Positions 1-9,268 of a stretch of 35,808 nt of DNA are shown here, one piece after another (the first letter of the stretch is position 1; every line of letters begins with the position of its first letter). The notes below the pieces were generated by a model, which had not been told where the DNA came from, did no database searches, and saw only the letters and a list, made by a program, of their open reading frames with translations. Made by a program: the position numbers and the translations under genes. The stretch comes from Nioella sediminis (GTDB lineage: Bacteria; Pseudomonadota; Alphaproteobacteria; Rhodobacterales; Rhodobacteraceae). The stretch spans positions 1-35,808 of the forward strand of contig NZ_MNBL01000104.1 in the NCBI RefSeq assembly GCF_001879695.1. The letters run 5' to 3'.

Positions 1-79
1 GCGCAATGCTTTGCGCGGTTACAGGAACGGCGACAATCGCCGCCACGGCCAATCCAGAAACGGCCCGCAACAGATACAT
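1..79 (-). CDS. Start of an exported protein, cut by the left window edge
   Basis: Only the first 26 codons lie in the window. They read as a signal peptide: a short n-region (MYLLR), a hydrophobic stretch of small and aliphatic residues, then a possible cleavage region around VTAQS. A G-run lies about 10 bases before the ATG at 79 and could serve as a ribosome binding site. The gene lies 70 bases beyond the upp stop on the same strand, so it may be the next gene of that transcript or have its own promoter. Nothing can be said about the mature protein. The antisense reading frame across the same stretch looks like chance. Confidence 0.5.
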   Translation of the reverse strand, partial: MYLLRAVSGLAVAAIVAVPVTAQSIA

Positions 80-149
80 ACCAGACAACCCCCATTGCTG
101 TACCGGAAACAGTGGCAGAGGATTGTCCGCAGGTAAAGGGGGCGGTGGC

Positions 150-779
150 CTATTTTGTGCCGAACATGCGGTCGCCCGCATCCCCTAGGCCCGGAACGAT
201 ATAACCCTTTTCATTCAGGTGGCTATCGAGCGCGGCAGTCACGATGGGAACATCCGGGTGCGCCTCTTGCATGCGGGCAACGCCCTCGGGCGCGGCCAGA
301 AGGCAGAGGAAACGGATATTCGAGGCCCCGGCCTGTTTCAGGAGGTCGATCGCGGCAACCGAGCTGTTGCCGGTGGCCAGCATCGGATCGACGGCAATCA
401 CCATGCGTTCGCCCAACTCGTCGGGCACCTTGAAATAATACTGTACCGGCTCCAGCGTTTCCTCGTCACGGTAAAGCCCGACGAAGCCCACGCGGGCCGA
501 AGGGATCAGCTCCAGCATTCCGTCGAGCAGACCATTCCCCGCCCGCAGGATCGAAATCAGCGCCAGCTTGCGGCCCGCCAGAACGGGCGCATCCATTTCC
601 TGCAAGGGCGTCTCGATGCGCTTGGTGGTCATCGGCAGTTCGCGCGTGACCTCATAGGCGAGGAACTGGCTGATCTCGCGCAGAAGCTGGCGGAAGACGG
701 CGGTGGAGGTGTCCTTTTCCCGCATCAGCGTCAGCTTGTGCTGAACCAGCGGGTGATCGACGACGGTTAGATGCTGCAT
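150..779 (-). CDS. upp: Uracil phosphoribosyltransferase
   Basis: A 209-residue protein of the usual length for Upp, which makes UMP from uracil and PRPP in the cytoplasm (pyrimidine salvage). The PRPP-binding loop is visible as [14 protein letters not shown], and the C-terminus carries the uracil-binding [11 protein letters not shown] signature. It is the last gene of the salvage operon. Its ATG shares one base with the add stop (TGATG), which implies translational coupling. Uracil released by the upstream pyrimidine enzymes would be recaptured here. Confidence 0.96.
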   Translation of the reverse strand: MQHLTVVDHPLVQHKLTLMREKDTSTAVFRQLLREISQFLAYEVTRELPMTTKRIETPLQEMDAPVLAGRKLALISILRAGNGLLDGMLELIPSARVGFVGLYRDEETLEPVQYYFKVPDELGERMVIAVDPMLATGNSSVAAIDLLKQAGASNIRFLCLLAAPEGVARMQEAHPDVPIVTAALDSHLNEKGYIVPGLGDAGDRMFGTK

Positions 780-1762
780 CAGGTTCCTTTCTTCAGTCTC
801 TCTGCCACGCGGTCCTTCGTGTCTTCATCGCAGAAGGCAGCGGCGAGTGCATTGGCGTTGATCTCGTCAAAGATTTCTTCGTCCCAGCCGAACGTGTCGG
901 CGAGGCGGTCATATTCAGCGGTCATCGTGGTGTGGAAGAAGGGCGGATCGTCGGTGGAAACGGTCACCTTCACCCCCCTATTTCGCAGGGTTTCAATGGG
1001 ATGGTCGCGCCATGTGGGGAAGACCCCCAGAAAGACGTTGGACCCCGGACAGCATTCCAGCGTGATGCCCGCCTCGGCGATCTCATCGAGCAGCGCAAGG
1101 TCGGTGATGGCCTGAACGCCGTGACCGATGCGTTCCACATTCAGATCTCGGATCGCATCGCGGACGCTTTCCGCCCCGCCCCATTCGCCCGCATGGGCAG
1201 TCAGTCGCAACCCCGCCTCGCGCGCGCAGTCGAAGGCCCAGAGGTAGTCCTTGGGCTTTCCGATCAGCTCATCGCCCGCGATGCCGAAGCCGGTGATGAA
1301 ATCGCCCCTGGTCTGGGCCGCGCATTCCGCAATGGGCTTGGCCTTTTCAGGGCCGAAATGGCGGATGCAGGTGATGATGCCGCGCAGGGTGATGCCAAGC
1401 TCGGCCTCGGCCTTGGCGGCGGTTTCCTCCATCGCGTGCAGATATTCGCGCCACGCGCCCACATCGCCGCCACCGCAGAAATCGGGGGAAATGAAGGTCT
1501 CGGAATAGACCACCCCGTTTTCGGCGCTTTCCTCCAGCACGGCGCGGGTCAGGCGGGCGTAATCCTCGGGCGTGGTCAGCACGCTGGTTGCGGCTTCGTA
1601 GACTTTCAGGAAGTGCCAGAAATCCTTGTAGGAATAGCTGCCATCCTCGCGGAAGATGCGGCTGAGGTCGGTGCCCTTTTCCTTGGCGATCCCGCGGATG
1701 AACGCGGGCGGCGCGCCGCCTTCGAGATGCAGGTGAAGCTCGATCTTTGGGATGCTTTTCAT
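779..1762 (-). CDS. add: Adenosine deaminase
   Basis: A 327-residue cytoplasmic amidohydrolase that converts adenosine and deoxyadenosine to inosine and deoxyinosine. All metal and catalytic motifs are present in order: HLHLEG near the N-terminus, HAGE in the middle, GHG, and the C-terminal STDDPPFF. The start at 1762 ([15 protein letters not shown]) is preferred over an upstream extension because it gives the standard N-terminus and overlaps the deoB stop by four bases (ATGA). The gene is co-transcribed with deoB and upp. It could prefer a related substrate such as adenine, but the motif set favours adenosine deaminase. Confidence 0.92.
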   Translation of the reverse strand: MKSIPKIELHLHLEGGAPPAFIRGIAKEKGTDLSRIFREDGSYSYKDFWHFLKVYEAATSVLTTPEDYARLTRAVLEESAENGVVYSETFISPDFCGGGDVGAWREYLHAMEETAAKAEAELGITLRGIITCIRHFGPEKAKPIAECAAQTRGDFITGFGIAGDELIGKPKDYLWAFDCAREAGLRLTAHAGEWGGAESVRDAIRDLNVERIGHGVQAITDLALLDEIAEAGITLECCPGSNVFLGVFPTWRDHPIETLRNRGVKVTVSTDDPPFFHTTMTAEYDRLADTFGWDEEIFDEINANALAAAFCDEDTKDRVAERLKKGT

Positions 1763-2967
1763 AGGAAACTCTTGCCCGGTCCTTGTGATGGCACCCCCAG
1801 ATGCGCCGCAATGGACGCCGCGACATCGGTAAAGGCGCACAGCCCTATCTGCCCGGTTTGCGGCCCCTTGCCAAGGACCGGCACCCGTTCGCGGGTGTGG
1901 TCGGTGCCGATCCAGGTGGGATCGTTGCCGTGATCGGCGGTGAAGATCATCAAATCATCGGGGCGCAGCTTCGCCAGGATCGGGCCGATTTCCGCGTCGA
2001 ACCATTCCAGATGGCGCGCATAGCCTGACACGTCGCGGCGGTGGCCATAGATGCTGTCGAACTCCACGAAATTGGCGAAGGCCAGGCTGCCGTCTTCGGC
2101 ACTGTCCACAAGCTCTGCCAGATGCCCCATCAGCTTGGCATCGGCCCCTTTCACCACGTCGTCGATGCCGCGCATGGAGAAGATATCGCCGATCTTGCCC
2201 ACGGCATGCACCTTGCGTCCTGCCCCCTGCAACCAATCGCAAAGCGTCGGCGCAGGCGGCATGATGGCATAGTCATGGCGGTTGGGGGTGCGGGTGTAAT
2301 TGCCCGGCTCACCCACGAAAGGCCGCGCAATGACACGGCCCACTTTCATGGCATGGAGTGTCGGGGCCAGCCGCTCGCAAAGACCATAAAGCCGGTCGAG
2401 GCCAAAGCTCTCCTCATGCGCGGCGATCTGAAAGACGCTGTCGGCGGAGGTATAGCAGATGGGCCAACCGGTTTGCTGGTGCCGTTCGCCCTCCACGTCG
2501 ATGATCAGCGTGCCAGAGGCATGGCGGTTGCCGAGGATACCGTCGGTCCCTGCGATACGCTTGACCTCTTCGATCAGCTCGGGCGGAAAACTGTTCTCGG
2601 TGTCGCTGAAATAGGTCCAGTCCCAGGGAACCGGCAGACCCGCCAGTTCCCAGTGACCAGAGGGTGTGTCCTTGCCCGGGCTTATTTCGGTCGCCGCGCC
2701 CCAAAGGCCCTCTGGTTCAATCATCAAACCCGGCGCATCCTCGCCAGAGGCCAGCCCGACCGCATGCCCCAGCCCAAGCGCCGCGAGGTTGGGCATGGAA
2801 AGCAGCCCGCTACGCCCCTCCTCTGCCCTGCCCGCCGCGCAGGCCGCCGCGATATGGCCGAGCGTGTTGGCCCCGGTATCGGGGTGCCCGTCATTGAAGA
2901 AGCGGTCCGCATCGGGCGCGCCGCCACAGCCAACGGAATCCATCACCACCAGAAACGCGCGGGGCAT
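1759..2967 (-). CDS. deoB: Phosphopentomutase
   Basis: A 402-residue member of the alkaline phosphatase superfamily that interconverts (deoxy)ribose-1-phosphate and (deoxy)ribose-5-phosphate, feeding nucleoside sugars into central metabolism. The N-terminal metal site is seen in MDSVGCGGAPDA, the phospho-acceptor threonine lies in DTGANTLGH, and the C-terminal metal cluster is in FTADHGNDPTW...TDHTRE. Length is normal for bacterial DeoB. It directly abuts the deoA stop and overlaps the add start by four bases. No deoC aldolase is present in the window. Confidence 0.96.
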   Translation of the reverse strand: MPRAFLVVMDSVGCGGAPDADRFFNDGHPDTGANTLGHIAAACAAGRAEEGRSGLLSMPNLAALGLGHAVGLASGEDAPGLMIEPEGLWGAATEISPGKDTPSGHWELAGLPVPWDWTYFSDTENSFPPELIEEVKRIAGTDGILGNRHASGTLIIDVEGERHQQTGWPICYTSADSVFQIAAHEESFGLDRLYGLCERLAPTLHAMKVGRVIARPFVGEPGNYTRTPNRHDYAIMPPAPTLCDWLQGAGRKVHAVGKIGDIFSMRGIDDVVKGADAKLMGHLAELVDSAEDGSLAFANFVEFDSIYGHRRDVSGYARHLEWFDAEIGPILAKLRPDDLMIFTADHGNDPTWIGTDHTRERVPVLGKGPQTGQIGLCAFTDVAASIAAHLGVPSQGPGKSFL

Positions 2968-4275
2968 CTAGGCAATCCTTTCCTGAACAAGGGCCGGCGC
3001 GGTCTCAGGGCTGTCGGACAGCCGGTATGCCCGATGCAGTGCTTCGGCGGCGGCGCGGGCGTCGTCCTCACTGCGGGCATGGATACGGGCCAGAGGACGG
3101 GATTGGTCCACCCGCTCACCGATCCCGGCCAAATCGGTCAGGCCAACCGCCGGGTCCACCTTGTCGGTCTGGACAAGCCGCCCGCCGCCCAGATGCACCA
3201 CCGCCTCGCCCACGGCGCGGGTGTCGATGGCCGCGACATGGCCGGGGTCCTTCGGCATGATTTCGACCATGACCGGGGCCGCAGGCAGCCGGTCGCGCCA
3301 GCGGGATACAAAATCGCTTGGCCCGCCAAGTGCGGCCACCATGAGGCCGAAGATCTCTGCCGCCGCGCCGGTGTTGAGGGCATCGTTGATCTTCGCCTCA
3401 CCCTCTGCCGCATCCGCAGCCAGCCCGCAAAGCGCCAGCAATTCGCCGCCAAGCGACAGGGTCACCTGCCGCATCCGGGGGGAGCCGCCGGACCCTGTCA
3501 AAATCTCCATCGCCTCCATCACCTCGACCGCGTTGCCTGCCGTGGAGGCCAGCGGCTGGCTCATATCCGTCAGCAGGGCCGCGCATTTGCAGCCCGCCCC
3601 CTGCGCCGTGTCGACCAGCGATTGCGCCAGCGCCAGCGCGTCGGCGGGGTCCACCATGAAGGCACCAGAGCCGGTCTTGACGTCGAGGATCAGTGCATCG
3701 AGCCCCTCAGACAGCTTTTTCGACAGGATCGACGCGGTGATCAGGTCGATGCTTTCAACGGTCGAGGTCACGTCCCTAACCGCATAGAGCCGCTTATCTG
3801 CCGGGGCGATTTCGCCCGACGCGCCGACGATGGCGCAGCCCACCTCTCGCACGACCTTCTGCAACTCGTCATTACCGATGATGGCGCGGTAGCCGGGGAT
3901 CGCCTCCATCTTGTCGAGGGTGCCGCCGGTATGGCCAAGGCCGCGCCCCGACAGCATCGGCACGAAGGCCCCGCAAGCCGCCAGTGCCGGGGCCAGCGGC
4001 AGCGACACCGTATCGCCCACGCCGCCGGTGGAATGCTTGTCCACGACAGGTCCGGCCACGTCCCATTTCAGAACCTGCCCGGTGTCCCGCATCGCGTGGG
4101 TCAAGCTGACCCTTGCGTCCTTGCCGATGGGGGTTTTGCAGATCGCCATGGCGAAGGCCCCGGCCTGAGAGTCGCTGACAGTACCATCCGCCAACCCCTT
4201 GGCAAACCACTGAAAATGCTCGGGCGTCAGCGCATCGCCGACCCGCAATCGCGCCAGGATCTCTCGGGCATCCAT
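2968..4275 (-). CDS. deoA: Thymidine phosphorylase
   Basis: A 435-residue protein that splits thymidine or deoxyuridine with phosphate to free base and deoxyribose-1-phosphate. The family signature is clear: DKHSTGGVGDT followed by MLSGRGLGHTGGTLDKME. The N-terminal alpha domain, central phosphate-binding domain and C-terminal mixed domain together give the usual length of about 440. It sits three bases after the cdd stop and directly before deoB, so cdd, deoA and deoB handle successive steps: cytidine to uridine, cleavage, then sugar-phosphate isomerisation. Confidence 0.96.
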   Translation of the reverse strand: MDAREILARLRVGDALTPEHFQWFAKGLADGTVSDSQAGAFAMAICKTPIGKDARVSLTHAMRDTGQVLKWDVAGPVVDKHSTGGVGDTVSLPLAPALAACGAFVPMLSGRGLGHTGGTLDKMEAIPGYRAIIGNDELQKVVREVGCAIVGASGEIAPADKRLYAVRDVTSTVESIDLITASILSKKLSEGLDALILDVKTGSGAFMVDPADALALAQSLVDTAQGAGCKCAALLTDMSQPLASTAGNAVEVMEAMEILTGSGGSPRMRQVTLSLGGELLALCGLAADAAEGEAKINDALNTGAAAEIFGLMVAALGGPSDFVSRWRDRLPAAPVMVEIMPKDPGHVAAIDTRAVGEAVVHLGGGRLVQTDKVDPAVGLTDLAGIGERVDQSRPLARIHARSEDDARAAAEALHRAYRLSDSPETAPALVQERIA

Positions 4276-4278
4276 GGT

Positions 4279-4671
4279 TCAGACCCCTTCCATATGGCCC
4301 ATTCCGAAGGCCCCCGGTAGCAACTCGCCCACGGTGGTTTCCAGCCGCTTGCCATCGGTGGTGGCGAGCGTCACGGGCGTCGCAGGATCGGCAAATTCAG
4401 CCAGTTTCTGGCGGCACCCGCCGCAGGGCGGCACGGGCGCAGGACAGTCGGCGATGACGGCGATCTCAGCAATCCGGCTGTCACCTGCCGCGATCATTGC
4501 CGCAATCGCCCCGGCCTCGGCGCAGGTGCCTTCCGGGTAGGCGGCGTTTTCGACATTGACCCCAAGGTGCAGGTTCCCTTCCATGCTGCGAATGGCAGCC
4601 CCAACCTTGAAGCGGGAATAGGGAACATAGGCGTTTTCGCGCACGCGGGCGGCATCATCGACGAGGGACAT
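4279..4671 (-). CDS. cdd: Cytidine deaminase
   Basis: A 130-residue protein typical of the small, zinc-dependent, tetrameric cytidine deaminases. Zinc ligands and the catalytic glutamate are in TCAEAGAI and PPCGGCRQ. The usual arginine after CAE is an alanine here. N-terminal substrate residues are in YSRFKVGAA. The start at 4671 is chosen because GGAGG stands about eight bases upstream and MSLVDDAARVREN matches the expected N-terminus; the longer frame lacks such a site. It opens the salvage operon. The 66 bases before it, up to the kinase stop, could hold its promoter, but no convincing -35/-10 pair was found. Confidence 0.95.
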   Translation of the reverse strand: MSLVDDAARVRENAYVPYSRFKVGAAIRSMEGNLHLGVNVENAAYPEGTCAEAGAIAAMIAAGDSRIAEIAVIADCPAPVPPCGGCRQKLAEFADPATPVTLATTDGKRLETTVGELLPGAFGMGHMEGV

Positions 4672-4737
4672 GGGGGTAACCTCCGGAAATTGTATCCCCC
4701 ACTGTGGTCCCGCCATCCGGCGCTTGCAAGCCTTCCG

Positions 4738-6246
4738 CTACAGAAGGTCCTCTCGACGCGCGCGGCGGTCGACCTGAGTGATCAGCGCCGCGAGTGCCTC
4801 ATTGCAGCTTTGAACCAGCGATTGCGCCTCCGCCAGACGGTTCTTGTGGGCCGCCGCGTTCAACGCCTCGGCCATGTTCTGCAACCGGTCCGCCCCGATG
4901 GCGCCGGCGAGTGAGATGAGGATATGGCTCTGCGCCCGTGTGGTCGCGGTATCATTGACCTGAACGGCCTGTTGCAGGGCATCCTGAACGCTGCGCAGAT
5001 CCTGCAATAGATGGTCGAGCAGTTCCCCGCACCCGGACGGGCCTGCGGCCTGAAGGATCGCCTCGAACCGATTGCGGTCGAGCGTTCCGTTAGGGACTGT
5101 GACAGGGGGTGGGGCCTCCGCCGGGCTGCGACGGTCCACATGGCGGCGGATCGCTTGTCCAAAGGCGGTGACAGACCGGATCGGTTTGGCAATGACCCCA
5201 TCCGCCCCGGCGGCGTAGATCGCCTCGCGGTTCTCGCGCATCACATAGGCGGTGAGCGCCACAAGGGGTGTGTCAAACTCGGGCGTGGCGCGCAGGCGCT
5301 GCATGACCTCGATGCCCGACAGTTTCGGCATCTCGATATCAATCAGTGCGATATCCACGGGCTCACGCGCCAGCAGATCCAGCGTTTCCTGCCCGTCGCG
5401 GGCCAGGATCATCCGCGCATCCATCGCGTCGAGCATCTGACGCACCAGAAGCTGGTTGGTTTCGTTGTCTTCCGCCACCAGAATGCGCAGGTCAGAGAGG
5501 TCCGGCATATTCGCCGCATGATCGCGGCATTCCCAGGTGGCGCGCGGCAGGGTCAGGGTGACATCCGCACCGCCTTCGGGCAGGTTCTCTACCCGCAGGG
5601 TCCCCCCAAGCCCATCCGCCAGACCCTTGGAAATATGCAGCCCAAGGCCGCTGCCGGGCCGGTCCTGCCCCTCCGGCCGACCGCCCGCCGTGAACAGGCG
5701 TTCCAGCGCCGTATCGGAAAACCCCCTGCCCTGATCGCGGACACGGAAGTTCATGTCGCCATTCTGCTGCCAGACCGACAACACCACCTGCCCGGCATCG
5801 GTGAACTTGAGTGCATTGGCGATAAGGTTCCCGAGAATACGGTCGAGCTTGATCCGCGCAACGGTCACCCGCTCGGCTACGTGCCGGTCGATCTCAACCC
5901 GGAAGGTCAGCCCCTGCTCCCGCGCCCGGCCCGACCATCGCAGATCAATACCGGCCAGGAAATTGCGGAAATCGAAGCTGGCGGCGGTGGCCTGACCATC
6001 ACGGCCCGAGGTCAGCATCATCGCGCCATCGACCAGCTCTGCCAGGGTTTCCCCCGCAACGCGCACTCGTTCGATCTGGGTCTGGGCATCGGGCGGCAAC
6101 CGGTCCACATCCATCAGCCGCAGCCCGCCGATGATGTCGGAAACCGCTGCGCGTATGTCATGGCCATAAAGGCGCAGCGCGTCGCGCATCGCCTCCAGAT
6201 CGCTCGTTTCCAGGTCCCTACCGGGCCTGTCGCCGTCCTTGTTCAT
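4738..6246 (-). CDS. Soluble hybrid histidine kinase with receiver and HPt domains
   Basis: A 502-residue multidomain signalling protein without signal peptide or membrane segments, so cytoplasmic. Order: phospho-acceptor H-box (YGHDIR, His29), ATPase domain with N-box (NLIANALKF), DQGRGF and GSGLGLHI, a receiver domain (VAEDN, phospho-Asp303 in LIDIEMP, Lys in IAKPI), then a C-terminal HPt domain with His441 (SHILISLAGAIG). The HPt motif keeps His and the final Gly, but the lysine usually three residues after His is Ile. The ATG at 6246 has AGGGG upstream; an in-frame TTG 18 bases earlier is less likely. There is no sensor domain, so the input must come from a partner. The promoter holds a CtrA-type box. 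Confidence 0.9.
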   Translation of the reverse strand: MNKDGDRPGRDLETSDLEAMRDALRLYGHDIRAAVSDIIGGLRLMDVDRLPPDAQTQIERVRVAGETLAELVDGAMMLTSGRDGQATAASFDFRNFLAGIDLRWSGRAREQGLTFRVEIDRHVAERVTVARIKLDRILGNLIANALKFTDAGQVVLSVWQQNGDMNFRVRDQGRGFSDTALERLFTAGGRPEGQDRPGSGLGLHISKGLADGLGGTLRVENLPEGGADVTLTLPRATWECRDHAANMPDLSDLRILVAEDNETNQLLVRQMLDAMDARMILARDGQETLDLLAREPVDIALIDIEMPKLSGIEVMQRLRATPEFDTPLVALTAYVMRENREAIYAAGADGVIAKPIRSVTAFGQAIRRHVDRRSPAEAPPPVTVPNGTLDRNRFEAILQAAGPSGCGELLDHLLQDLRSVQDALQQAVQVNDTATTRAQSHILISLAGAIGADRLQNMAEALNAAAHKNRLAEAQSLVQSCNEALAALITQVDRRARREDLL

Positions 6247-6305
6247 CACGCATCCCCTGCCCAAGCAGCGTTGCGCCCCCGGTGACCATGCAACCGTCAG
6301 TTAGG

Positions 6306-6321
6306 TTAAGATTTGGTTAAC
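6306..6321. promoter_or_regulatory. CtrA-type box (TTAA-N7-TTAAC) before the hybrid kinase
   Basis: The sequence is TTAAGATTTGGTTAAC, an exact match to the alphaproteobacterial CtrA consensus TTAA-N7-TTAAC. Its centre is about 68 bases upstream of the kinase ATG at 6246. TTAA is rare in this GC-rich window. The match is seen directly; binding by CtrA is inferred. Confidence 0.6.
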
Positions 6322-6327
6322 GACGCG

Positions 6328-6356
6328 AAAAGGCCGGGCGATTTCGCACCCGGCCT
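6328..6356 (-). terminator. Rho-independent terminator of prpE
   Basis: An eight-base perfect stem (AGGCCGGG / CCCGGCCT) encloses a ten-base loop. On the minus strand it is followed by TTTT. It lies 27 bases past the prpE stop. Confidence 0.8.
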
Positions 6357-6382
6357 GTCGTTATTGCCCTGTGAAGGTCAGC

Positions 6383-8272
6383 TTACTTTGGGTAGCCGAG
6401 CTCTTTCAGGGCTTCGGTGATCTCATCCAGAATGGCCGGATCGTCGATGGTCGCGGGCATTTTGTATTCCTTACCGTCGGCGATATTCACCATAGTGCCG
6501 CGCAGGATCTTGCCAGACCGGGTCTTGGGCAGCCGCTGAACCACGGTGGCCAGCTTGAAGGCGGCAACCGGGCCGATCTTTTCGCGCACCAGCTTGACGC
6601 ATTCCGCGACCACATCCTCAGCCGATTTCTGCGTCCCGGCATTGAGGCAAAGGAAGCCCATGGGCATCTGCCCCTTCAGCTGGTCCGCCACCCCGATCAC
6701 GGCACATTCGGCCACGTCCGGATGGCTGGCCAGAACCTCTTCCATGCCGCCGGTGGACAGGCGGTGGCCCGCGACGTTGATCACGTCATCGGTGCGCGCC
6801 ATGATGTAGAGATAGCCGTCCTCGTCCTTGTAGCCCGCATCGCCGGTTTCATAGTAGCCGGGGAAATGGTCGAGATAGGATTTGCGGAACCGCGCCTCGG
6901 CGTTCCACAGGGTCGGCAGGGTGCCCGGCGGCAGCGGCAGCTTCACCGCGATGGCGCCAAGATCGCCGTCCTTCACAGGATGCCCGCCCTCGTCGAGGAT
7001 CTGCACGTCATAGCCCGGCATCGGCACGGAGGGCGAGCCGATCTTGACCGGCAGCTTTTCGATACCAAGCGGGTTGCCCGCGATGCACCAGCCGGTTTCG
7101 GTCTGCCACCAGTGATCGACCACCGGCACACCCAGCTTGTCCTGCGCCCAGATGATCGTGTCGGGATCGGCGCGCTCACCGGCCAGGAACAGGGATTCGA
7201 GGCAGCCGATATCGTAGTCGCCGATCAGCGCACCCTGCGGGTCTTCCCGCTTGACGGCGCGCAGCGCAGTGGGCGCGGTGAAGAGACACTTGACCTTGTG
7301 ATCCTGAATGACCCGCCAGAAGGTGCCTGCGTCGGGGGTGCCCACGGGCTTGCCCTCGAACACGATGGTGGTGCAACCGAAGGTCAGCGGCGCATAGCAG
7401 ATATAGCTGTGCCCCACGACCCAACCCACGTCGGAGGCGGCCCAGAAGACCTCTCCGGGGTTCATGTCGTAGAGGTTCCGCATGGTCCAGTTCAGCGCGA
7501 CCATATGGCCGCCGGTGTGGCGGATCACGCCCTTGGGCTGGCCGGTGGTGCCGGAAGTGTAGAGGATATACTGCGGATGGTTGCCTTCAACAGGCACACA
7601 GTCTGCGGGTTCAACGCCATACTGAAAGCCGTGCCAGTCAAAATCGCGGCCCTCTTCCAGATGCGCAACCTCCTGTTCGCGCTGGAAGATCACGCAGAAT
7701 TCCGGCTTGTGGTCCGCCATCTCGATGGCACCGTCCAGAAGCGGCTTGTAATGGACCACGCGGCCCGGCTCCAACCCGCAGGAGGCAGCGATGATGCATT
7801 TGGGCTGGCAATCGTCGATGCGCACGGCCAGTTCGTTCGCTGCAAAGCCCCCGAACACGACCGAATGGATCGCGCCAAGACGGGAACAGGCGAGCATCGC
7901 CTCCAGCGCCTCGGGCACCATCGGCATGTAGATGATGACGCGGTCGCCCTTCTCCACGCCCTTGGCGCGCAGCGCCCCCGCAAGGCTGGCGACCCGGTCG
8001 CGCAGCTCGCTATAGGTGATCTCGTGCTTCGAGTGGGTGATGGGGCTGTCATGGATGATGGCAATGCGCTCGCCGTGGCCGGCCTCCACATGGCGATCCA
8101 CCGCGTTCCAGCAGGCATTCAGCGTGCCGTCCGAAAACCATTCATACAGCGGGGCATTGTCGTCAAAGAGTGCCTTGCTGGGTGGCGTGACCCAATCGAT
8201 GGCTTCGGCGGCTTTCATCCAAAACCCGTCAGGGTCTGCCTTGGCTTCGGCGTAGACATGCGAATAGCCCAT
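6383..8272 (-). CDS. prpE: Propionyl-CoA synthetase (acyl-CoA synthetase family)
   Basis: A 629-residue AMP-forming acyl-CoA ligase, the usual PrpE length. The ATP/AMP motif is YTSGTTGQPKG, the hinge region contains NVAGHRLSTGGME, and the C-terminal catalytic lysine lies in PKTRSGKILR. The N-terminal stretch with LNACWNAVDRHV is typical of the acetyl/propionyl-CoA synthetase group. The start at 8272 has GGAGGAG just upstream; the longer frame lacks this. It activates propionate (and possibly acetate) in the cytoplasm. It is monocistronic: the neighbours are separated by terminators on both sides. Acetate versus propionate preference cannot be settled by reading. Confidence 0.9.
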   Translation of the reverse strand: MGYSHVYAEAKADPDGFWMKAAEAIDWVTPPSKALFDDNAPLYEWFSDGTLNACWNAVDRHVEAGHGERIAIIHDSPITHSKHEITYSELRDRVASLAGALRAKGVEKGDRVIIYMPMVPEALEAMLACSRLGAIHSVVFGGFAANELAVRIDDCQPKCIIAASCGLEPGRVVHYKPLLDGAIEMADHKPEFCVIFQREQEVAHLEEGRDFDWHGFQYGVEPADCVPVEGNHPQYILYTSGTTGQPKGVIRHTGGHMVALNWTMRNLYDMNPGEVFWAASDVGWVVGHSYICYAPLTFGCTTIVFEGKPVGTPDAGTFWRVIQDHKVKCLFTAPTALRAVKREDPQGALIGDYDIGCLESLFLAGERADPDTIIWAQDKLGVPVVDHWWQTETGWCIAGNPLGIEKLPVKIGSPSVPMPGYDVQILDEGGHPVKDGDLGAIAVKLPLPPGTLPTLWNAEARFRKSYLDHFPGYYETGDAGYKDEDGYLYIMARTDDVINVAGHRLSTGGMEEVLASHPDVAECAVIGVADQLKGQMPMGFLCLNAGTQKSAEDVVAECVKLVREKIGPVAAFKLATVVQRLPKTRSGKILRGTMVNIADGKEYKMPATIDDPAILDEITEALKELGYPK

Positions 8273-8373
8273 GTCGTCTCCTCCAAAAGATGTCCTGCAT
8301 TCCCCTGCGGCACGACCTACATCCCCTTGCCCCGTCAGACAAAGGGTTTCATTGACGCAGCCCCGCAAAAGCA

Positions 8374-8399
8374 ACGGGGCGCCCGAAAGGACGCCCCGT
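8374..8399 (-). terminator. Terminator of the outer-membrane protein gene
   Basis: Perfect eight-base arms ACGGGGCG / CGCCCCGT are extended by four inner pairs, giving about twelve base pairs with a four-base loop. The minus-strand tail TTGCTTTTGC is only moderately U-rich. It lies 23 bases after the stop of the beta-barrel gene. Confidence 0.65.
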
Positions 8400-8422
8400 C
8401 AAAAACTCGCGACTGACCGGGA

Positions 8423-9199
8423 TCAGAAGTGCATGTTCAAACCGACGCGCACCTGCTGCACCGCGTTCGAGGTCTGGGTCGAGTAGATCCCGCCGACATT
8501 GGAGCTGAAGATCGTCTGATCACCCAGATCGGTATAACGGTATTCCACCCCGAGCGAGGTCCGGTCGCCAAGGCGGGTTTCCATACCGATCCCGATGGTC
8601 GCACCATCCACCTCGTAGGAGCCCGAGGCCGTGCTGGCCAGACCGGTCAGGACGCCGCCGCCGTTGTAGTTATGCGACTCGCCGAAGCTGGCGCGCGACC
8701 AGCCGAGCATGCCGTAGAACTGGGTGTTCTCGTTGGCCAGAACACCGACGCGGCCACCGATGGTCATCATGCTTTCAGGCGTGATTTCCTGGTCGATGGT
8801 CACCTGCTGGCCACCCACGAGATACTGCATGTGGGAATTCGCGTTCACATCGAAAATCGTGTAGTCGAAGGTCGCGCCCACATAGGTACGCTCCGACATG
8901 GCGAAGGTGTAGCCGATCTGGATCGAAGCCAGGCCGCCATGTTCGCCCAGATCATGGGAGAACTCGAGCCGGTCGACGGAATCGAAATTGCCGCTGTACT
9001 GGTGCTGCGAAATGCCGATGCCAAGCGCACCGCCGATAAACAGGCCCGACCAGAAATCGTTGGAAACCTGCTGAACCGGTGCCGGTTCATAGACGGTGGG
9101 GGACACCAGCGGAGAGGGGCCATCCGCTGCCGCCGGAAGCGCCGCAACGAGAGTGGCCATGGCAGCGGATGCTGCCAGAGCAGAATGGAGTCTGGGCAT
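8423..9199 (-). CDS. Outer-membrane beta-barrel protein
   Basis: A 258-residue precursor. The N-terminus is a signal peptide (charged start, hydrophobic alanine-rich stretch, cleavage near LPAAADG). The mature part alternates short polar and aromatic strands such as YVGATFDYTIF and LGVEYRYTDLG and ends in a terminal phenylalanine (VGLNMHF), the usual outer-membrane sorting signal. It resembles small porin-like barrels of the Omp25/OmpW type; the exact family and ligand are unknown. GAGGAG precedes the ATG. Its upstream region carries a phased TTAA array of CtrA type, which suggests regulation through the cell cycle or motility/gene-transfer programme. A terminator follows the stop. Confidence 0.8.
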   Translation of the reverse strand: MPRLHSALAASAAMATLVAALPAAADGPSPLVSPTVYEPAPVQQVSNDFWSGLFIGGALGIGISQHQYSGNFDSVDRLEFSHDLGEHGGLASIQIGYTFAMSERTYVGATFDYTIFDVNANSHMQYLVGGQQVTIDQEITPESMMTIGGRVGVLANENTQFYGMLGWSRASFGESHNYNGGGVLTGLASTASGSYEVDGATIGIGMETRLGDRTSLGVEYRYTDLGDQTIFSSNVGGIYSTQTSNAVQQVRVGLNMHF

Positions 9200-9268
9200 G
9201 GGAGTGCTTCTCCTCGTGAAACCTTATGTTGCCTCTGCCGGACTGTTTTTTGGCGCCCGACGTTATTA

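Noticed and set aside
6-188. Open frame of 60 codons on the plus strand at the left edge
   Set aside because: It is antisense to upp and to the better supported signal-peptide start on the minus strand, with no ribosome binding site or family resemblance.
2041-4320. A 759-codon open frame on the plus strand
   Set aside because: It is the antisense shadow of deoB and deoA, whose motifs are complete; long shadows are expected at this GC content.
6371-8416. A 681-codon open frame opposite prpE
   Set aside because: Shadow of prpE; composition is rich in His, Arg and Gly as expected for an antisense frame, with no domain seen.
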